Shown: positions 8,353 through 17,398, counted from the stretch's first letter. The stretch: 64,000 nucleotides of DNA from an uncultured Marinifilum sp. (GCF_963677195.1 NZ_OY781918.1:1910923-1974922), one strand, 5' to 3'. The notes: generated from the letters alone by a model not told the origin. Translations and numbers: made by a program.

Positions 8353-8994
8353 ATGAAGAATCCATGGACATTTACAATCTTAATTTTGATCTTCTTCGGC
8401 TATTTTGCATGGAATAATTTTGAATTACCATTACTGGGTAAGACTGAGAAAGTAATTGGAAAAATCTATGAAATTAAGCCTCAACCTGGATTACGAGGAA
8501 TGGGATTTGTACAAGGGATTTCATTTTTTTACTCCTTGAATAAAAAACGGTATGAAGGACACTACGTATCAAATTCTAGAAATGATTTACAGAAAGTTGG
8601 AAATTCAATCTCTTTAAATGTTCTCGTTTCGAATCCTGAGAGATTTAAAGTAATTGGTTTTTTTAAACAAAACCACTACAAAAATTCAATAGAGAAATTT
8701 TATTCAAACTATTTAAATGGACACTCTGAATTACTAATTGAAAATAATATCTACAAACAGACAGATTACTTTGACTCAAAAGATTCTACCATAGTGATAA
8801 ATGGATGGATTAAGCAAAGAAGTGATAATTCTATTATACTTATTCCTACTAAACAAACAATCCTCAGGGACAACAGAATTATACAGACTAAAATATTAAG
8901 CGAAACAAAGGAAAATATTTTTGATATTAATAAAGAAAGCGACATAATATTGAGCTTTTCAAATAATGAAAAAGATTATAAAATGATTCAATAA
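8353..8994 (+). CDS. Unknown protein with one N-terminal membrane segment
   Basis: Not recognised. From the ATG at 8353 it is 213 residues, starting with a hydrophobic helix (TFTILILIFFGYFAWNNF, residues 5-22). A soluble part follows in which GKTEKVIGKIYEI and FFYSLNKKRYEGHYVSN look like a beta-rich exported or periplasm-facing domain, resembling DUF3592-like proteins only loosely. The frame extends upstream to a GTG at 8224, but the extension is of different, cysteine-containing composition and I see no reason to use it. The gene is isolated in an accessory stretch. Its codons look AT-richer than those of the neighbouring peptidase, which would fit acquired DNA. Confidence 0.6.
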   Translation: MKNPWTFTILILIFFGYFAWNNFELPLLGKTEKVIGKIYEIKPQPGLRGMGFVQGISFFYSLNKKRYEGHYVSNSRNDLQKVGNSISLNVLVSNPERFKVIGFFKQNHYKNSIEKFYSNYLNGHSELLIENNIYKQTDYFDSKDSTIVINGWIKQRSDNSIILIPTKQTILRDNRIIQTKILSETKENIFDINKESDIILSFSNNEKDYKMIQ

Positions 8995-9168
8995 AAGTAA
9001 CCGTTGCACAATCAACTAATATTTCTAAGAAATTAAATATGATTTAAGCTTGAGATTTCTATTTAAAATGATCAGCAAGAATTTTTGTTAATGGATTATC
9101 CTTTTGTAGTTTCGTGTGAATATTCTTGATAGTAGCTGATAGATAGTTAAAATAAAAATATAAGCATA

Positions 9169-9540
9169 ATGAAAATAGCAGTACCGGTAACAAGCAGTAA
9201 TCAGATCGATGGACATTTTGGACATTGCGAATTCTATAATATTTATACAATTTCAGAAGATAATGAAATTGTAGATGCTCAAAGAATGGATTCACCACAG
9301 GGCTGTGGTTGTAAGTCGAATATCGCTTCGGTTTTAGCCGAAGCAGGTGTAAATGTTATGCTTGCAGGAGGAATAGGAAACGGTGCTATTAATGTGCTAA
9401 ACCAAAGTGGAATTGAAGTAATTCGAGGATGTTCTGGAACTGCGCAGGAGGTAGTAAAATTATTTGTGGACGGACAAGTAAGTGATAGTGGTTCATCATG
9501 TAATCATACCCATGAAGATGGGCATTCATGTAGCCATTAA
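9169..9540 (+). CDS. NifX/NifB-C-type iron-cluster binding protein
   Basis: Small protein of the dinitrogenase iron-molybdenum cofactor biosynthesis family (123 residues). Typical features are the opening MKIAVPVTSSNQIDGHFGHC and the later LAGGIGNGAINVLNQSGIEVI, which form the family's RNase-H-like fold. It has added cysteines (GCGCKS) and a C-terminal tail rich in His and Cys (SSCNHTHEDGHSCSH), suited to metal binding. No nitrogenase gene is in the window. Stand-alone members are common in anaerobes, where they are thought to handle Fe-S or metal clusters. A terminator follows, so it is monocistronic. Confidence 0.88.
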   Translation: MKIAVPVTSSNQIDGHFGHCEFYNIYTISEDNEIVDAQRMDSPQGCGCKSNIASVLAEAGVNVMLAGGIGNGAINVLNQSGIEVIRGCSGTAQEVVKLFVDGQVSDSGSSCNHTHEDGHSCSH

Positions 9541-9567
9541 TTTCTTAAGTGATATAGAAAATAAAAG

Positions 9568-9602
9568 GTGCCAATCTAATTGTGAGATTGGCACTTTTTT
9601 TT
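9568..9602 (+). terminator. Intrinsic terminator after the NifX-like gene
   Basis: Perfect 10-bp stem GTGCCAATCT/AGATTGGCAC with a 7-base loop, followed by eight or more T. Confidence 0.9.
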
Positions 9603-9730
9603 GTCAAAAATTGATGGATTGCACAGGAAAAAAATTGACTCGTGCGTGTAAATTTCTTAACTTGATATAAAGTGTTATACTTCAGATTATTATAATCTTA
9701 ATTTATTGTTTTATTTAAAAATTATATGCT

Positions 9731-9997
9731 ATGTCAAGTACAGGAGGAATTATTGCAGGCTTGCTAGCGGGCTGTGCTATTGGTGTTGGATTAGGGGTTT
9801 TATATGCTCCAGATAAAGGGGAAGTAACTCGTAAAAAAGTAAAAGCGAAAGCGAAAAAAAAGGTAGATGAATTAGATGTTGCTTTCGATAAGAGTGTTGA
9901 TAAAATGCGGACAAAAATGGACGAATTTATTGTGGAGTTAGAGAAAAAATTGGCTGACTTTAGAAAATCCGAAAAGGAAGAAGAAGAGTTGGTGTAA
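9731..9997 (+). CDS. YtxH-domain envelope protein
   Basis: Short 88-residue protein with an N-terminal glycine-rich membrane helix (GGIIAGLLAGCAIGVGLGVLYAP, residues 5-27) followed by a lysine-rich helical tail, the usual YtxH plan (GLLAG..GVGLGVLYAPDKGE). YtxH proteins are stress-linked envelope proteins of unknown mechanism. It heads a set of three small same-strand genes (YtxH, holin-like, basic protein), an arrangement seen in other Bacteroidota. Confidence 0.85.
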   Translation: MSSTGGIIAGLLAGCAIGVGLGVLYAPDKGEVTRKKVKAKAKKKVDELDVAFDKSVDKMRTKMDEFIVELEKKLADFRKSEKEEEELV

Positions 9998-10056
9998 TTT
10001 TTTTTGTAGTTAATGAGTTAGCTTGTTATAAAACAGTGTACTAAAACGAAAAATAA

Positions 10057-10419
10057 TTGGAAAAAATTACAGAACAATTCACACAATTAAAAGAACTATT
10101 GATAGAATATTTCGATGCTAATGTAGAATACTACAAGTTTGCAGGTTTCGAAAAAATAGTAAGACTTGTTGTTGCAATTTCCTTTGCGCTTATATTTCTT
10201 ATGCTATTTATGCTTGCATTAATTCTTATGGGGTTTGCTGCTTCTATATGGCTTGGAGAAATTATGGGAAACGATGTTTTGGCTTATTTTTCAGTTGCTT
10301 TGTTTTACTTGCTTTTGTTGTTAATAATCTATCTGCTAAGAGCTCCATTAATAGAGCGCCCGTTGATTAAATATTTTCATCGACTTTTATATAGGGGAGA
10401 AACTAAAACTGAAAAGTAA
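10057..10419 (+). CDS. Holin-superfamily-like membrane protein (phage_holin_3_6 type)
   Basis: 120 residues with two closely spaced membrane segments (about 33-64 and 75-95), an amphipathic start and a basic C-terminus. This layout fits the PF07332-type 'holin superfamily' proteins, which in Bacteroidota are chromosomal envelope proteins rather than lysis proteins. The start is a TTG at 10057; no ATG lies near the N-terminus, and the protein would lose its first helix with any later start. It sits 59 bases after the YtxH gene. Confidence 0.75.
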   Translation: MEKITEQFTQLKELLIEYFDANVEYYKFAGFEKIVRLVVAISFALIFLMLFMLALILMGFAASIWLGEIMGNDVLAYFSVALFYLLLLLIIYLLRAPLIERPLIKYFHRLLYRGETKTEK

Positions 10420-10508
10420 ATTGTACGCACTAATAGAACTTTGAGTTTGTGAAATGTATTTTATTGTGAAAGTTCACTATTATTAATTTTTCTAATAAAA
10501 AATATCAG

Positions 10509-10745
10509 ATGAGGCCTTATTATTCACTTAAAGATATCGAAAGAGAGAGGTATCGTTTATATCTTGAAAAAGAGTTGGTAAAGCATAAATTGAAATATTT
10601 TTATCGAAATACAAGAAATAGTTATCGACTTGAAAATATTATTAAGGATAATGTAGGCAGTTATTTAGGAAAGTTTATAGGACGAATAATTTGGAAAAAA
10701 TCCAATTTAAAAACAAGTAGGCAGGAACAAAAGTTAGAAGATTAG
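10509..10745 (+). CDS. Small basic protein, third member of the YtxH set
   Basis: Not recognised by domain. 78 residues, strongly basic, rich in Tyr, Arg and Lys (RPYYSLKDIERERYRLYLEKE), no clear membrane helix. The same order, YtxH then holin-like then a short basic protein, supports it as a real gene and a functional partner. A terminator follows at 10802. Confidence 0.65.
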   Translation: MRPYYSLKDIERERYRLYLEKELVKHKLKYFYRNTRNSYRLENIIKDNVGSYLGKFIGRIIWKKSNLKTSRQEQKLED

Positions 10746-10801
10746 GAATACAAAAATTGTGAATAAGTTCAGAAAAATACAGAATAGCAAATAGTAAAAT
10801 G

Positions 10802-10840
10802 GAGGCGATTGAATCTGATATAGATTATTGCCTCTTTTTT
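10802..10840 (+). terminator. Intrinsic terminator after the YtxH set
   Basis: Interrupted stem GAGGC..AATCT / AGATT..GCCTC followed by six T. It closes the three-gene unit. Confidence 0.75.
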
Positions 10841-11098
10841 AAGCTATATTTTTAATTTGAAACCATTAATTACTATTTTTTTAAGGAATTATTGAAAGGA
10901 AAAATTAGATTTGAATGGAACCTGAGGTTTCGCAATGCTTTGCATGAAAAAAAATATTGAAAATTGATGAGTTTTTTGTGAATTGAAAATTACATTTGAA
11001 TGTTAAGTTGTAAAAAATAATAGGTCTTGATATATAGACTTTTATGATGTTTATTTAGATTGTAAATTGATTTAAAAAGCCTATTGGGAATCGTAAGA
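10841..11098. other. Gene-free AT-rich spacer
   Basis: No frame, RNA or strong hairpin noticed between the terminator and the ilvD promoter region. Confidence 0.6.
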
Positions 11099-11131
11099 TT
11101 TGTAAATAATTGATTTTTTCACATACATTTG
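11099..11131 (+). promoter_or_regulatory. Predicted promoter of the ilv operon
   Basis: TACATTTG at 11124-11131 fits the Bacteroidota -7 box TAnnTTTG, with TTTG at 11099-11102 about 21 bases upstream as the -33 box. Transcription would start near 11137, about 100 bases before the first leader peptide. Confidence 0.5.
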
Positions 11132-11234
11132 TCACATAGATTTGTTAGCGTAATCGGATCGAAAGAGAGATTGTAAATGTTCGTTGACAAAGTTAAAAAC
11201 AATAAGAATCTGTAAAGATTCAAACTAGAAAAAT

Positions 11235-11303
11235 ATGCAATTTAATTCAGTCATTATTATTAACGTCATTATTCGCGTCCTTCTGGACACGAATCGAGGC
11301 TGA
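11235..11303 (+). CDS. ilv leader peptide 1 (attenuator)
   Basis: A 22-residue open frame, ATG to TGA, with 5 Ile, 3 Val and 2 Leu, including the runs SVIIINVII and RVLLD. It lies between the predicted promoter and terminator hairpin 11344-11373, and a pause-type hairpin (11274-11291, CGCGTCC/GGACACG) overlaps its last codons. This is the classic layout for ribosome-mediated attenuation by charged Ile/Val/Leu tRNA. Too short for routine gene calling. The peptide itself probably has no role after translation. Confidence 0.82.
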   Translation: MQFNSVIIINVIIRVLLDTNRG

Positions 11304-11343
11304 GCATATTTAAATTAAACGAAATTAATTTTACAAAATATCG

Positions 11344-11373
11344 AAAGCCTCTTCCAAATGAAGAGGCTTTTTT
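11344..11373 (+). terminator. Attenuator terminator 1 of the ilv operon
   Basis: Perfect 11-bp stem AAAGCCTCTTC/GAAGAGGCTTT, loop CAAAT, followed by T6. It begins 40 bases after leader peptide 1 and 266 bases before ilvD, with no gene to terminate other than the leader. Confidence 0.88.
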
Positions 11374-11390
11374 GTTGATCAGATTATTGT

Positions 11391-11480
11391 ATGTTATCAT
11401 TTAAGGTAGTCATTATCGTCATTATTATTTCCATCGTCATTATTAGTACGACGGTGAGGAAAGATGTGCTAAAACAATAA
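11391..11480 (+). CDS. ilv leader peptide 2 (second attenuator)
   Basis: A second leader frame directly after terminator 1: 29 residues with 8 Ile, 6 Val and 2 Leu, including KVVIIVIIISIVIIS. The codon text repeats the word CGTCATTATT also found in leader 1, suggesting the two arose by duplication. It is followed by its own terminator at 11502. Transcripts must pass both checkpoints to reach ilvD. Confidence 0.82.
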   Translation: MLSFKVVIIVIIISIVIISTTVRKDVLKQ

Positions 11481-11501
11481 TTTCGCAACAAACGAATTTA
11501 T

Positions 11502-11537
11502 AAGCGCTCTTTCCTAACGGAAGGAGCGCTTTTTTTA
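11502..11537 (+). terminator. Attenuator terminator 2 of the ilv operon
   Basis: Thirteen-base-pair stem AAGCGCTCTTTCC/GGAAGGAGCGCTT (one G-U), loop TAAC, followed by T7-8. It starts 21 bases after leader 2 and 108 bases before ilvD. Confidence 0.9.
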
Positions 11538-11609
11538 TCTCAATTATTGTTGAAAAGAGATAGACAAATGAAAACAAACAAAAAATAACTATTTAATGTA
11601 TTAGCCAAA

Positions 11610-13445
11610 ATGTATAAAAATCAACTAAGAAGCAATCAAACTACTCAGGGAAGAAGAATGGCAGGAGCCAGAAGCCTTTGGCGTGCCAATGGTATGAAAG
11701 AGGAAATGTTTGGTAAACCTGTTATTGCAGTAGTAAATTCATTTTCACAGTTTGTGCCAGGACATGTTCATCTTAAAGATGTTGGTCAGATGGTAAAAAA
11801 GGAAATTGAAAAAGCAGGATATTTTGCTGCCGAATTTAATACCATTGCCATTGATGATGGTATTGCCATGGGGCACGATGGTATGCTGTATTCTTTGCCT
11901 TCGAGAGATGTGATTGCTGATAGCGTTGAGTATGTATGTAATGCACACAAGGTTGATGCTATGATTTGTATTTCCAATTGTGATAAAATTACTCCGGGAA
12001 TGATGATGGCAGCTATGCGTTTAAATATCCCAGCTGTTTTTGTGTCAGGAGGACCAATGGAGGCAGGAGAATCGAAAGGTGAGAGATTAGATTTAGTCGA
12101 TGCAATGGTAAAAGCCGGCGACGATAGCATAAGTGATGAACGCATGCAGGAAATTGAAGAATCGGCTTGCCCAACTTGCGGATCTTGTTCGGGAATGTTT
12201 ACAGCAAATTCAATGAATTGTTTAAACGAAGCTTTAGGATTAGCATTACCTGGCAATGGAACTGTTTTGGCTACGCACAAAAATCGTAATCAATTATTTA
12301 TAGATGCAGCCGCTTGTATTGTTGATATCACAAACAAATACTATAAAGAGGGTGACGATAAAGTTTTACCAAGATCTATAGCAAGTTTCGAGGCTTTTAA
12401 AAATGCAATGACCTTGGATATTGCAATGGGAGGATCTACAAATACTGTACTCCACCTATTGGCGATTGCTAACGAAGCAGAGGTGAATTTTAGCATGAAA
12501 GATATGGATGAGTTATCACGAAAAACACCTAATCTGTGTAAAGTAGCTCCAAATTCTCCAAAATATTATATCGAAGATGTAAACCGAGCAGGTGGAATTA
12601 TGAGTATTCTGGGGGAATTGGCAAGTGGAGGTTTATTAAATACAGAGGTCTATCGTGTTGATTATCCAAACCTGAAAACAGCCTTACAGGATTGTAACCT
12701 TTTTTCTGATAAAGTATCTGATAAAATTTTAGACAATTATTATTCGGCTCCAGGGAAAAATGGACGTAACTTAAAATTGGCTTCTCAGAACGAAAAGTAT
12801 GCCGATTTAGATCGGGATAGAGAAAATGGTTGCATTCGTAATATGAAGAATGCCTACACTCAAGATGGTGGATTGGCTGTATTATTCGGAAATATCGCTC
12901 CCGATGGTTGTGTGGTGAAAACAGCAGGTGTGGCCGAAGAGGTCTTTAATTTTAAAGGAGTAGCAAAAGTATATCAGTCGCAAAAAGAAGCTTGCGAAGC
13001 AATTTTAACAAAAAAAGTTAATGCTGGTGATGTTGTGGTAATTCGTTACGAAGGACCATCCGGAGGACCGGGAATGCAGGAAATGTTATATCCAACATCT
13101 TATTTAAAAGCCATGGGATTGGGAGCCAAATGTGCTCTGATTACCGACGGTCGTTTTTCAGGAGGAACTTCAGGATTATCAATTGGGCATGTATCACCCG
13201 AAGCAGCAGCAGGAGGAGCCATTGCTTTAATAAAGGAAGGAGATCAAATTGAAATTAGTATTCCCAATAGAACACTAAATATTTGTATTTCAGATAAAGA
13301 ATTAGAAGCAAGAAGAAAAGAGGAAGAGAGCTTTGGCGATAAAGCATATACACCAAGAGGAAGAGGAAGAAAAGTGTCGAAAGCACTTCAAGCTTATTCA
13401 AAGTTGGTATCATCAGCAGATAAAGGAGCTATTCGCCAGTTATAA
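11610..13445 (+). CDS. ilvD: Dihydroxy-acid dehydratase
   Basis: Dehydrates 2,3-dihydroxy-isovalerate and 2,3-dihydroxy-3-methylvalerate to the keto acids of Val/Leu and Ile. The 611-residue length is typical. The Fe-S ligating cysteines are visible (Cys124 in CISNCDK, Cys193 in [11 protein letters not shown]) and the Mg site Asp82 lies in [12 protein letters not shown]. The C-terminal GRFSGGTSG motif is present. It is the first structural gene after two attenuators and leads ilvB, ilvN and ilvC on the same strand. The Fe-S cluster is normally oxygen-sensitive, consistent with a low-oxygen lifestyle. Confidence 0.97.
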   Translation: MYKNQLRSNQTTQGRRMAGARSLWRANGMKEEMFGKPVIAVVNSFSQFVPGHVHLKDVGQMVKKEIEKAGYFAAEFNTIAIDDGIAMGHDGMLYSLPSRDVIADSVEYVCNAHKVDAMICISNCDKITPGMMMAAMRLNIPAVFVSGGPMEAGESKGERLDLVDAMVKAGDDSISDERMQEIEESACPTCGSCSGMFTANSMNCLNEALGLALPGNGTVLATHKNRNQLFIDAAACIVDITNKYYKEGDDKVLPRSIASFEAFKNAMTLDIAMGGSTNTVLHLLAIANEAEVNFSMKDMDELSRKTPNLCKVAPNSPKYYIEDVNRAGGIMSILGELASGGLLNTEVYRVDYPNLKTALQDCNLFSDKVSDKILDNYYSAPGKNGRNLKLASQNEKYADLDRDRENGCIRNMKNAYTQDGGLAVLFGNIAPDGCVVKTAGVAEEVFNFKGVAKVYQSQKEACEAILTKKVNAGDVVVIRYEGPSGGPGMQEMLYPTSYLKAMGLGAKCALITDGRFSGGTSGLSIGHVSPEAAAGGAIALIKEGDQIEISIPNRTLNICISDKELEARRKEEESFGDKAYTPRGRGRKVSKALQAYSKLVSSADKGAIRQL

Positions 13446-13588
13446 GTTTAAAGGAAATGGTGAAAAGAATAAAGGAAAAAATAAAACATCATGTTCTCCC
13501 TTTATAAAGGGATGTTCGATAGAACAAAAAGGGGTTTTTTATTTAATCAAAAACTTTTTAGTGTTGATAATATTATAAAACAAACACT

Positions 13589-15325
13589 ATGGAAATAGCA
13601 GCAAAAACCGAAAATATAAAAGGGATGAAGAGTACCGGTGAAAATATATCAGGAGCGGAGATATTAGTTCGAAGCTTGATTCAGGAGGGTGTTGATACAA
13701 TGTTTGGATACATTGGAGGAGCGATAATGCCTGTATACGATGCTTTATATGATTATCAGGAAGAGCTAAAGCATTTTATGTCGCGCCACGAACAAGGAGC
13801 TACGCATAGTGCACAGGCTTATGCCAGAATAAGCAAGAAGGTTGGAGTGTGTTTTACCACATCGGGCCCGGGAGCAACCAATGTGATTACCGGTTTAGCT
13901 GATGCCTATTTGGATTCTACTCCTATGGTAGTTATTACCGGTCAGGTAGCAAGTGGTTTGTTAGGAACCGATGCTTTTCAGGAAACAAATATGGTTGGAC
14001 TTTCGATGCCGGTAACCAAATGGAATTACCAGATAACCAAAGCCGACGAAATTGGGGAAATAATGGCAAAAGCCTTTTATATTGCCCGTTCTGGTCGTCC
14101 GGGGCCAGTATTAATTGATATTACCAAGGATGCACAGATTGCAAAAGCAGAATATAATTATAAAAAATGCGAAGGAATTCGTTCTTATCAGGCAATACCT
14201 AAACTTAAACAGTCCGAAATCGAAGAAGCGGCCTCATTAATAAACACTGCAAAAAAACCATTAATCCTTGCCGGACAGGGTATTTTGTTATCCGGAGCAG
14301 AAAAAGAGTTAATTGAGTTTGCAGAAAAAACACAGACACCAGTTGCCTGTACTTTACTAGGCTTATCGGCATTTCCAACCAATCATCCGTTATATGTAGG
14401 AATGTTAGGAATGCATGGGAATTATGGTCCTAATATGAATACCAACGAATGTGATGTTTTAATTGCTGTGGGAATGCGTTTCGATGATCGTGTTACTGGT
14501 GATACTTCAAAATATGCAAAACAGGCGAAAATTATTCATATCGATATTGATAGATCGGAGCACAATAAAAATATAATTGTTGATATACCTGTATTGGCTG
14601 ATGCGAAACAAGCATTAAATTCATTAAATAAATTGGTGAGTGGAAGCGATAGAGAAGAGTGGATGAAGACTTTTACCGATTATTATCAGTTAGAATTTGA
14701 TAAAGTAATCGAAAATCAAATTCACTCAAATAGCGATAATATTAATATGGCAGAGGTGATAAACACCTTATCCGAAGAAACCAATGGAGAAGCTATTTTG
14801 TGTACCGATGTTGGTCAGCATCAGATGACAAGTGCTCGCTATTATCAATTTAAAAACCCAAATACACTTGTTACATCAGGAGGATTGGGAACCATGGGAT
14901 TTGGTTTGCCTGCCGCAATTGGTGCACAAGTAGGAGCACCCGATTCGGCTGTTGTTTCGGTTTCTGGTGATGGTGGATTTCAAATGACAATACAAGAGTT
15001 GGCTGTAATCAGACAATATAAACTTCCGGTTAAAGCAATTGTATTGAACAATTCTTTCTTAGGAATGGTTCGCCAGTGGCAGGATTTGTTTTTTGATCAG
15101 CGATTCTCATATACACAAATGGACAATCCTGATTTTGTGAAAATTGTTGATGGATATGGAATAACAGCAAAAAGGGTGAGTAAACGAGAAGATTTACAAG
15201 CAGCCATTAAAGAAATGTTGGAAACACCGGGAGCCTATTTTTTAGAGGTAGTAGTTGAAACAGAAAGTAATGTTCTGCCTATGATTGCACCTGGAGCAGC
15301 AGTTTCTGAAATGAGACTTGAATAG
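13589..15325 (+). CDS. ilvB: Acetolactate synthase large subunit
   Basis: Thiamine-diphosphate enzyme joining pyruvate to pyruvate or 2-oxobutanoate, the first shared step of Val/Leu/Ile synthesis. In 578 residues the three-domain order is clear: N-terminal pyrimidine-binding domain with catalytic Glu68 in SRHEQGATH, central FAD-binding domain, and C-terminal ThDP/Mg motif GDGG...NN at about 460-486. It is followed by its regulatory subunit. The 143-bp gap after ilvD holds a small CCCTTTATAAAGGG hairpin (about 13498-13511) but no clear terminator, so cotranscription is likely. Confidence 0.96.
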   Translation: MEIAAKTENIKGMKSTGENISGAEILVRSLIQEGVDTMFGYIGGAIMPVYDALYDYQEELKHFMSRHEQGATHSAQAYARISKKVGVCFTTSGPGATNVITGLADAYLDSTPMVVITGQVASGLLGTDAFQETNMVGLSMPVTKWNYQITKADEIGEIMAKAFYIARSGRPGPVLIDITKDAQIAKAEYNYKKCEGIRSYQAIPKLKQSEIEEAASLINTAKKPLILAGQGILLSGAEKELIEFAEKTQTPVACTLLGLSAFPTNHPLYVGMLGMHGNYGPNMNTNECDVLIAVGMRFDDRVTGDTSKYAKQAKIIHIDIDRSEHNKNIIVDIPVLADAKQALNSLNKLVSGSDREEWMKTFTDYYQLEFDKVIENQIHSNSDNINMAEVINTLSEETNGEAILCTDVGQHQMTSARYYQFKNPNTLVTSGGLGTMGFGLPAAIGAQVGAPDSAVVSVSGDGGFQMTIQELAVIRQYKLPVKAIVLNNSFLGMVRQWQDLFFDQRFSYTQMDNPDFVKIVDGYGITAKRVSKREDLQAAIKEMLETPGAYFLEVVVETESNVLPMIAPGAAVSEMRLE

Positions 15326-15427
15326 AATAATTAGTAATTAAGAATAAGTAATTAATAATAAATAAGTGATTAGATGGATTGTAAATCATCTTTTTACGTG
15401 ATACTGGTTACTAAATACTAAATTAAA

Positions 15428-15943
15428 ATGAAAGAATATACAATAACGATTTTTTCTGAGAACAACATAGGTCTTTTAAATGAGGTAACTATCGTTTTTT
15501 CGCGTAGAAAAATAAATATCGAAAGCTTGACAGTTTCCGAGTCGGAAGTAAAAGGGGTATCACGATATACGATTGTAGCCTTTATCGATGAAAATCTGAT
15601 TGAAAATGTTGTTAGACAAATTGAAAAAATAATAGGTGTTTTTAAAGCTCTTTACTTCGAAGAGGAAGAGATAGTACATCAGGAAGTTGCTCTGTTTAAA
15701 ATAGCAAATTCGTCTAAGCTAAATGGAAAATTAGAAGCCTTGGTGAGAAATCAGAATGCCAAAATATTAACCGTAAATCCCGATTTTTTAGTTATCGAAA
15801 AAGTAGGTTATAAGGCAGAAAATCAGGAGCTTTTTAATGAACTGGAACAATACGGAGTATTACAGTTTGCTCGTTCGGGCAGAGTGGCAGTTTCCTGTCA
15901 GAAGAAAGAGTTCACTAGTTATTTAAAAGAATTATCAAATTAA
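15428..15943 (+). CDS. ilvN: Acetolactate synthase small (regulatory) subunit
   Basis: Regulatory partner of IlvB that confers valine feedback control. The 171-residue protein opens with an ACT domain (about residues 3-75: YTITIFSENNIGLLNEVTIVF) and has a C-terminal ACT-like half. Position directly after ilvB is the standard one. The gap before it carries the AATTAGTAATTA-type low-complexity spacer described among the findings. ilvH would be an equivalent name. Confidence 0.93.
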   Translation: MKEYTITIFSENNIGLLNEVTIVFSRRKINIESLTVSESEVKGVSRYTIVAFIDENLIENVVRQIEKIIGVFKALYFEEEEIVHQEVALFKIANSSKLNGKLEALVRNQNAKILTVNPDFLVIEKVGYKAENQELFNELEQYGVLQFARSGRVAVSCQKKEFTSYLKELSN

Positions 15944-15949
15944 TAAAAT

Positions 15950-16035
15950 AGATATGAGATAAGAGAAATGTGATGTGAGAAACTCATTTTCACGCCTCTT
16001 TAATCTGAAATCTTATATCTCAAATCTAATATCTA
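15950..16035 (+). repeat. GAGAT/ATCTC low-complexity stem-loop spacer
   Basis: The ilvN-ilvC gap begins with GAGATAAGAG-type text and ends with CTTATATCTCAAATCTAATATCT, so the two halves are roughly complementary and can fold back. Similar TCTC text precedes the flavodoxin gene (30-60) and the activase gene (2080-2100). Confidence 0.5.
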
Positions 16036-16047
16036 AAAAGAAATAAA

Positions 16048-17094
16048 ATGGCAACAATTAATTTTGGCGGCGTAGAAGAACAAGTAATGACACGTGAAGA
16101 ATTTCCATTGGAAAAAGCTCGCGAAGTATTAAAAGACGAGACTATTGCAGTAATTGGTTACGGAGTTCAAGGCCCTGGTCAATCTTTAAATTTAAAAGAC
16201 AATGGTTTTAATGTAATTGTTGGACAGCGAAAAGATTCTAAAACCTGGGATAAAGCTGTTGCTGATGGATGGGTTCCTGGAGAAACTCTTTTCGAAATAG
16301 AAGAGGCTTTAGACAGAGGAACGATTATTCAGTACCTGTTATCTGATGCAGGACAAATTGCTGTTTGGCCAACTGTTAAGAAATATTTGAAACCAGGCAA
16401 AGCATTATATTTTTCTCATGGTTTCGGAATCACATACAAAGAGCGCACAGGAATTGTTCCTCCAGCCGATGTTGATGTGATTTTGGTTGCTCCTAAAGGA
16501 TCGGGAACTAGCTTAAGAAGAATGTTTTTGGAAGGACGTGGTTTGAATTCTTCTTATGCAATTTTCCAGGATGCTACAGGAAAAGCTTTCGATAGAGTGG
16601 TAGCTTTAGGTATTGGTGTGGGGTCGGGTTATTTGTTCGAAACTACATTTAAAAGAGAAGTATATTCCGACCTTACAGGTGAGCGTGGAACATTAATGGG
16701 ATGTATTCAGGGAATTTTTGCTGCTCAATACGAAGTGCTTCGCGCGAATGGACATACTCCTTCTGAGGCATTTAATGAGACCGTAGAAGAGTTAACTCAA
16801 AGTTTAATGCCATTAGTAGCAGAAAATGGAATGGATTGGATGTACGCAAATACATCTACTACAGCTCAGCGTGGTGCGCTAGACTGGTGGAAGCCTTTCC
16901 GTGATGCCACAAAACCAGTTTTTGAGAAATTGTATAGCGAGGTGTCTGCAGGAAACGAAGCTCAACGTTCTATCGACTCAAATAGTGAAGAAGATTACCG
17001 TGTAAAATTAGAAGCAGAATTAAAAGAACTTCGCGAGAGCGAAATGTGGCAGGCGGGTACTGCTGTTCGTAAGCTTCGTCCGGAAAACAACTAA
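16048..17094 (+). CDS. ilvC: Ketol-acid reductoisomerase
   Basis: NADPH-dependent isomerisation and reduction of acetolactate and acetohydroxybutyrate. The 348-residue protein has the nucleotide-binding loop GYGVQGPGQSLN (37-48) rather than the more common GYGSQGHAHALN, and the cofactor-selecting loop VGQRKDSKTW (58-67). This variant is the one I associate with Bacteroidota, so it is not an anomaly. The catalytic block SDLTGERGTLMG and the C-terminal WWKPFRD segment are present. Ends the ilv half of the cluster. Confidence 0.95.
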   Translation: MATINFGGVEEQVMTREEFPLEKAREVLKDETIAVIGYGVQGPGQSLNLKDNGFNVIVGQRKDSKTWDKAVADGWVPGETLFEIEEALDRGTIIQYLLSDAGQIAVWPTVKKYLKPGKALYFSHGFGITYKERTGIVPPADVDVILVAPKGSGTSLRRMFLEGRGLNSSYAIFQDATGKAFDRVVALGIGVGSGYLFETTFKREVYSDLTGERGTLMGCIQGIFAAQYEVLRANGHTPSEAFNETVEELTQSLMPLVAENGMDWMYANTSTTAQRGALDWWKPFRDATKPVFEKLYSEVSAGNEAQRSIDSNSEEDYRVKLEAELKELRESEMWQAGTAVRKLRPENN

Positions 17095-17103
17095 ATAGTA
17101 ATT

Positions 17104-17155
17104 GAGTGAATGTGTTAATGAAACCTTTAAAAATAGATTCTTAACTCATTCACTC
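17104..17155 (+). repeat. 15-bp inverted repeat after ilvC
   Basis: GAGTGAATGTGTTAA (17104-17118) and TTAACTCATTCACTC (17141-17155) pair with a single mismatch. No T run follows, so this is not a standard terminator; it may protect the 3' end of the ilv message. Confidence 0.55.
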
Positions 17156-17339
17156 TATTCATATTTTTTAATACGCTGATAGGCCTTGAATATCCCATTT
17201 TTTAAAAAGGAGTGAAGTTTTTAAGTGTTTGTTAATTAGTGGTTTTGAGATAAAATACCTGGGTGTAAGTAATTGGCTACACCATTTGAATATCGTAATT
17301 GTGAATGAATTATTGTTTTCCACTACAGACTTAAGTTTA

Positions 17340-17347
17340 TAGGTTTG
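17340..17347 (+). promoter_or_regulatory. Predicted -7 box for the leu operon
   Basis: TAGGTTTG matches TAnnTTTG. A TTG at 17313 is 24 bases upstream, longer than ideal for the -33 box. The box lies about 50 bases ahead of the leu leader peptide, so the leu genes probably have their own start point. Confidence 0.4.
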
Positions 17348-17398
17348 TTAAGGATTTGAGAGAATCCTCAGTAAACAATCACAGCTAACAAAATCGAG

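Noticed and set aside
8230..9020. Possible integron cassette (GTTGTACAGTGCAC before and CCGTTGCACAATCAAC after the unknown gene)
   Set aside because: The two short motifs do not form a proper attC structure and no integrase is present in the window.
9059..9298. 79-residue minus-strand frame ahead of the NifX-like gene
   Set aside because: Overlaps a clear gene on the other strand and has no recognisable features.
11786..12280. 164-residue frame on the minus strand inside ilvD
   Set aside because: Complementary shadow of a highly conserved gene; no family resemblance and no own start context.
13333..13578. 81-residue plus-strand frame overlapping the end of ilvD
   Set aside because: Out of frame with ilvD for most of its length and of low-complexity composition; the tail is the untranslated gap before ilvB.
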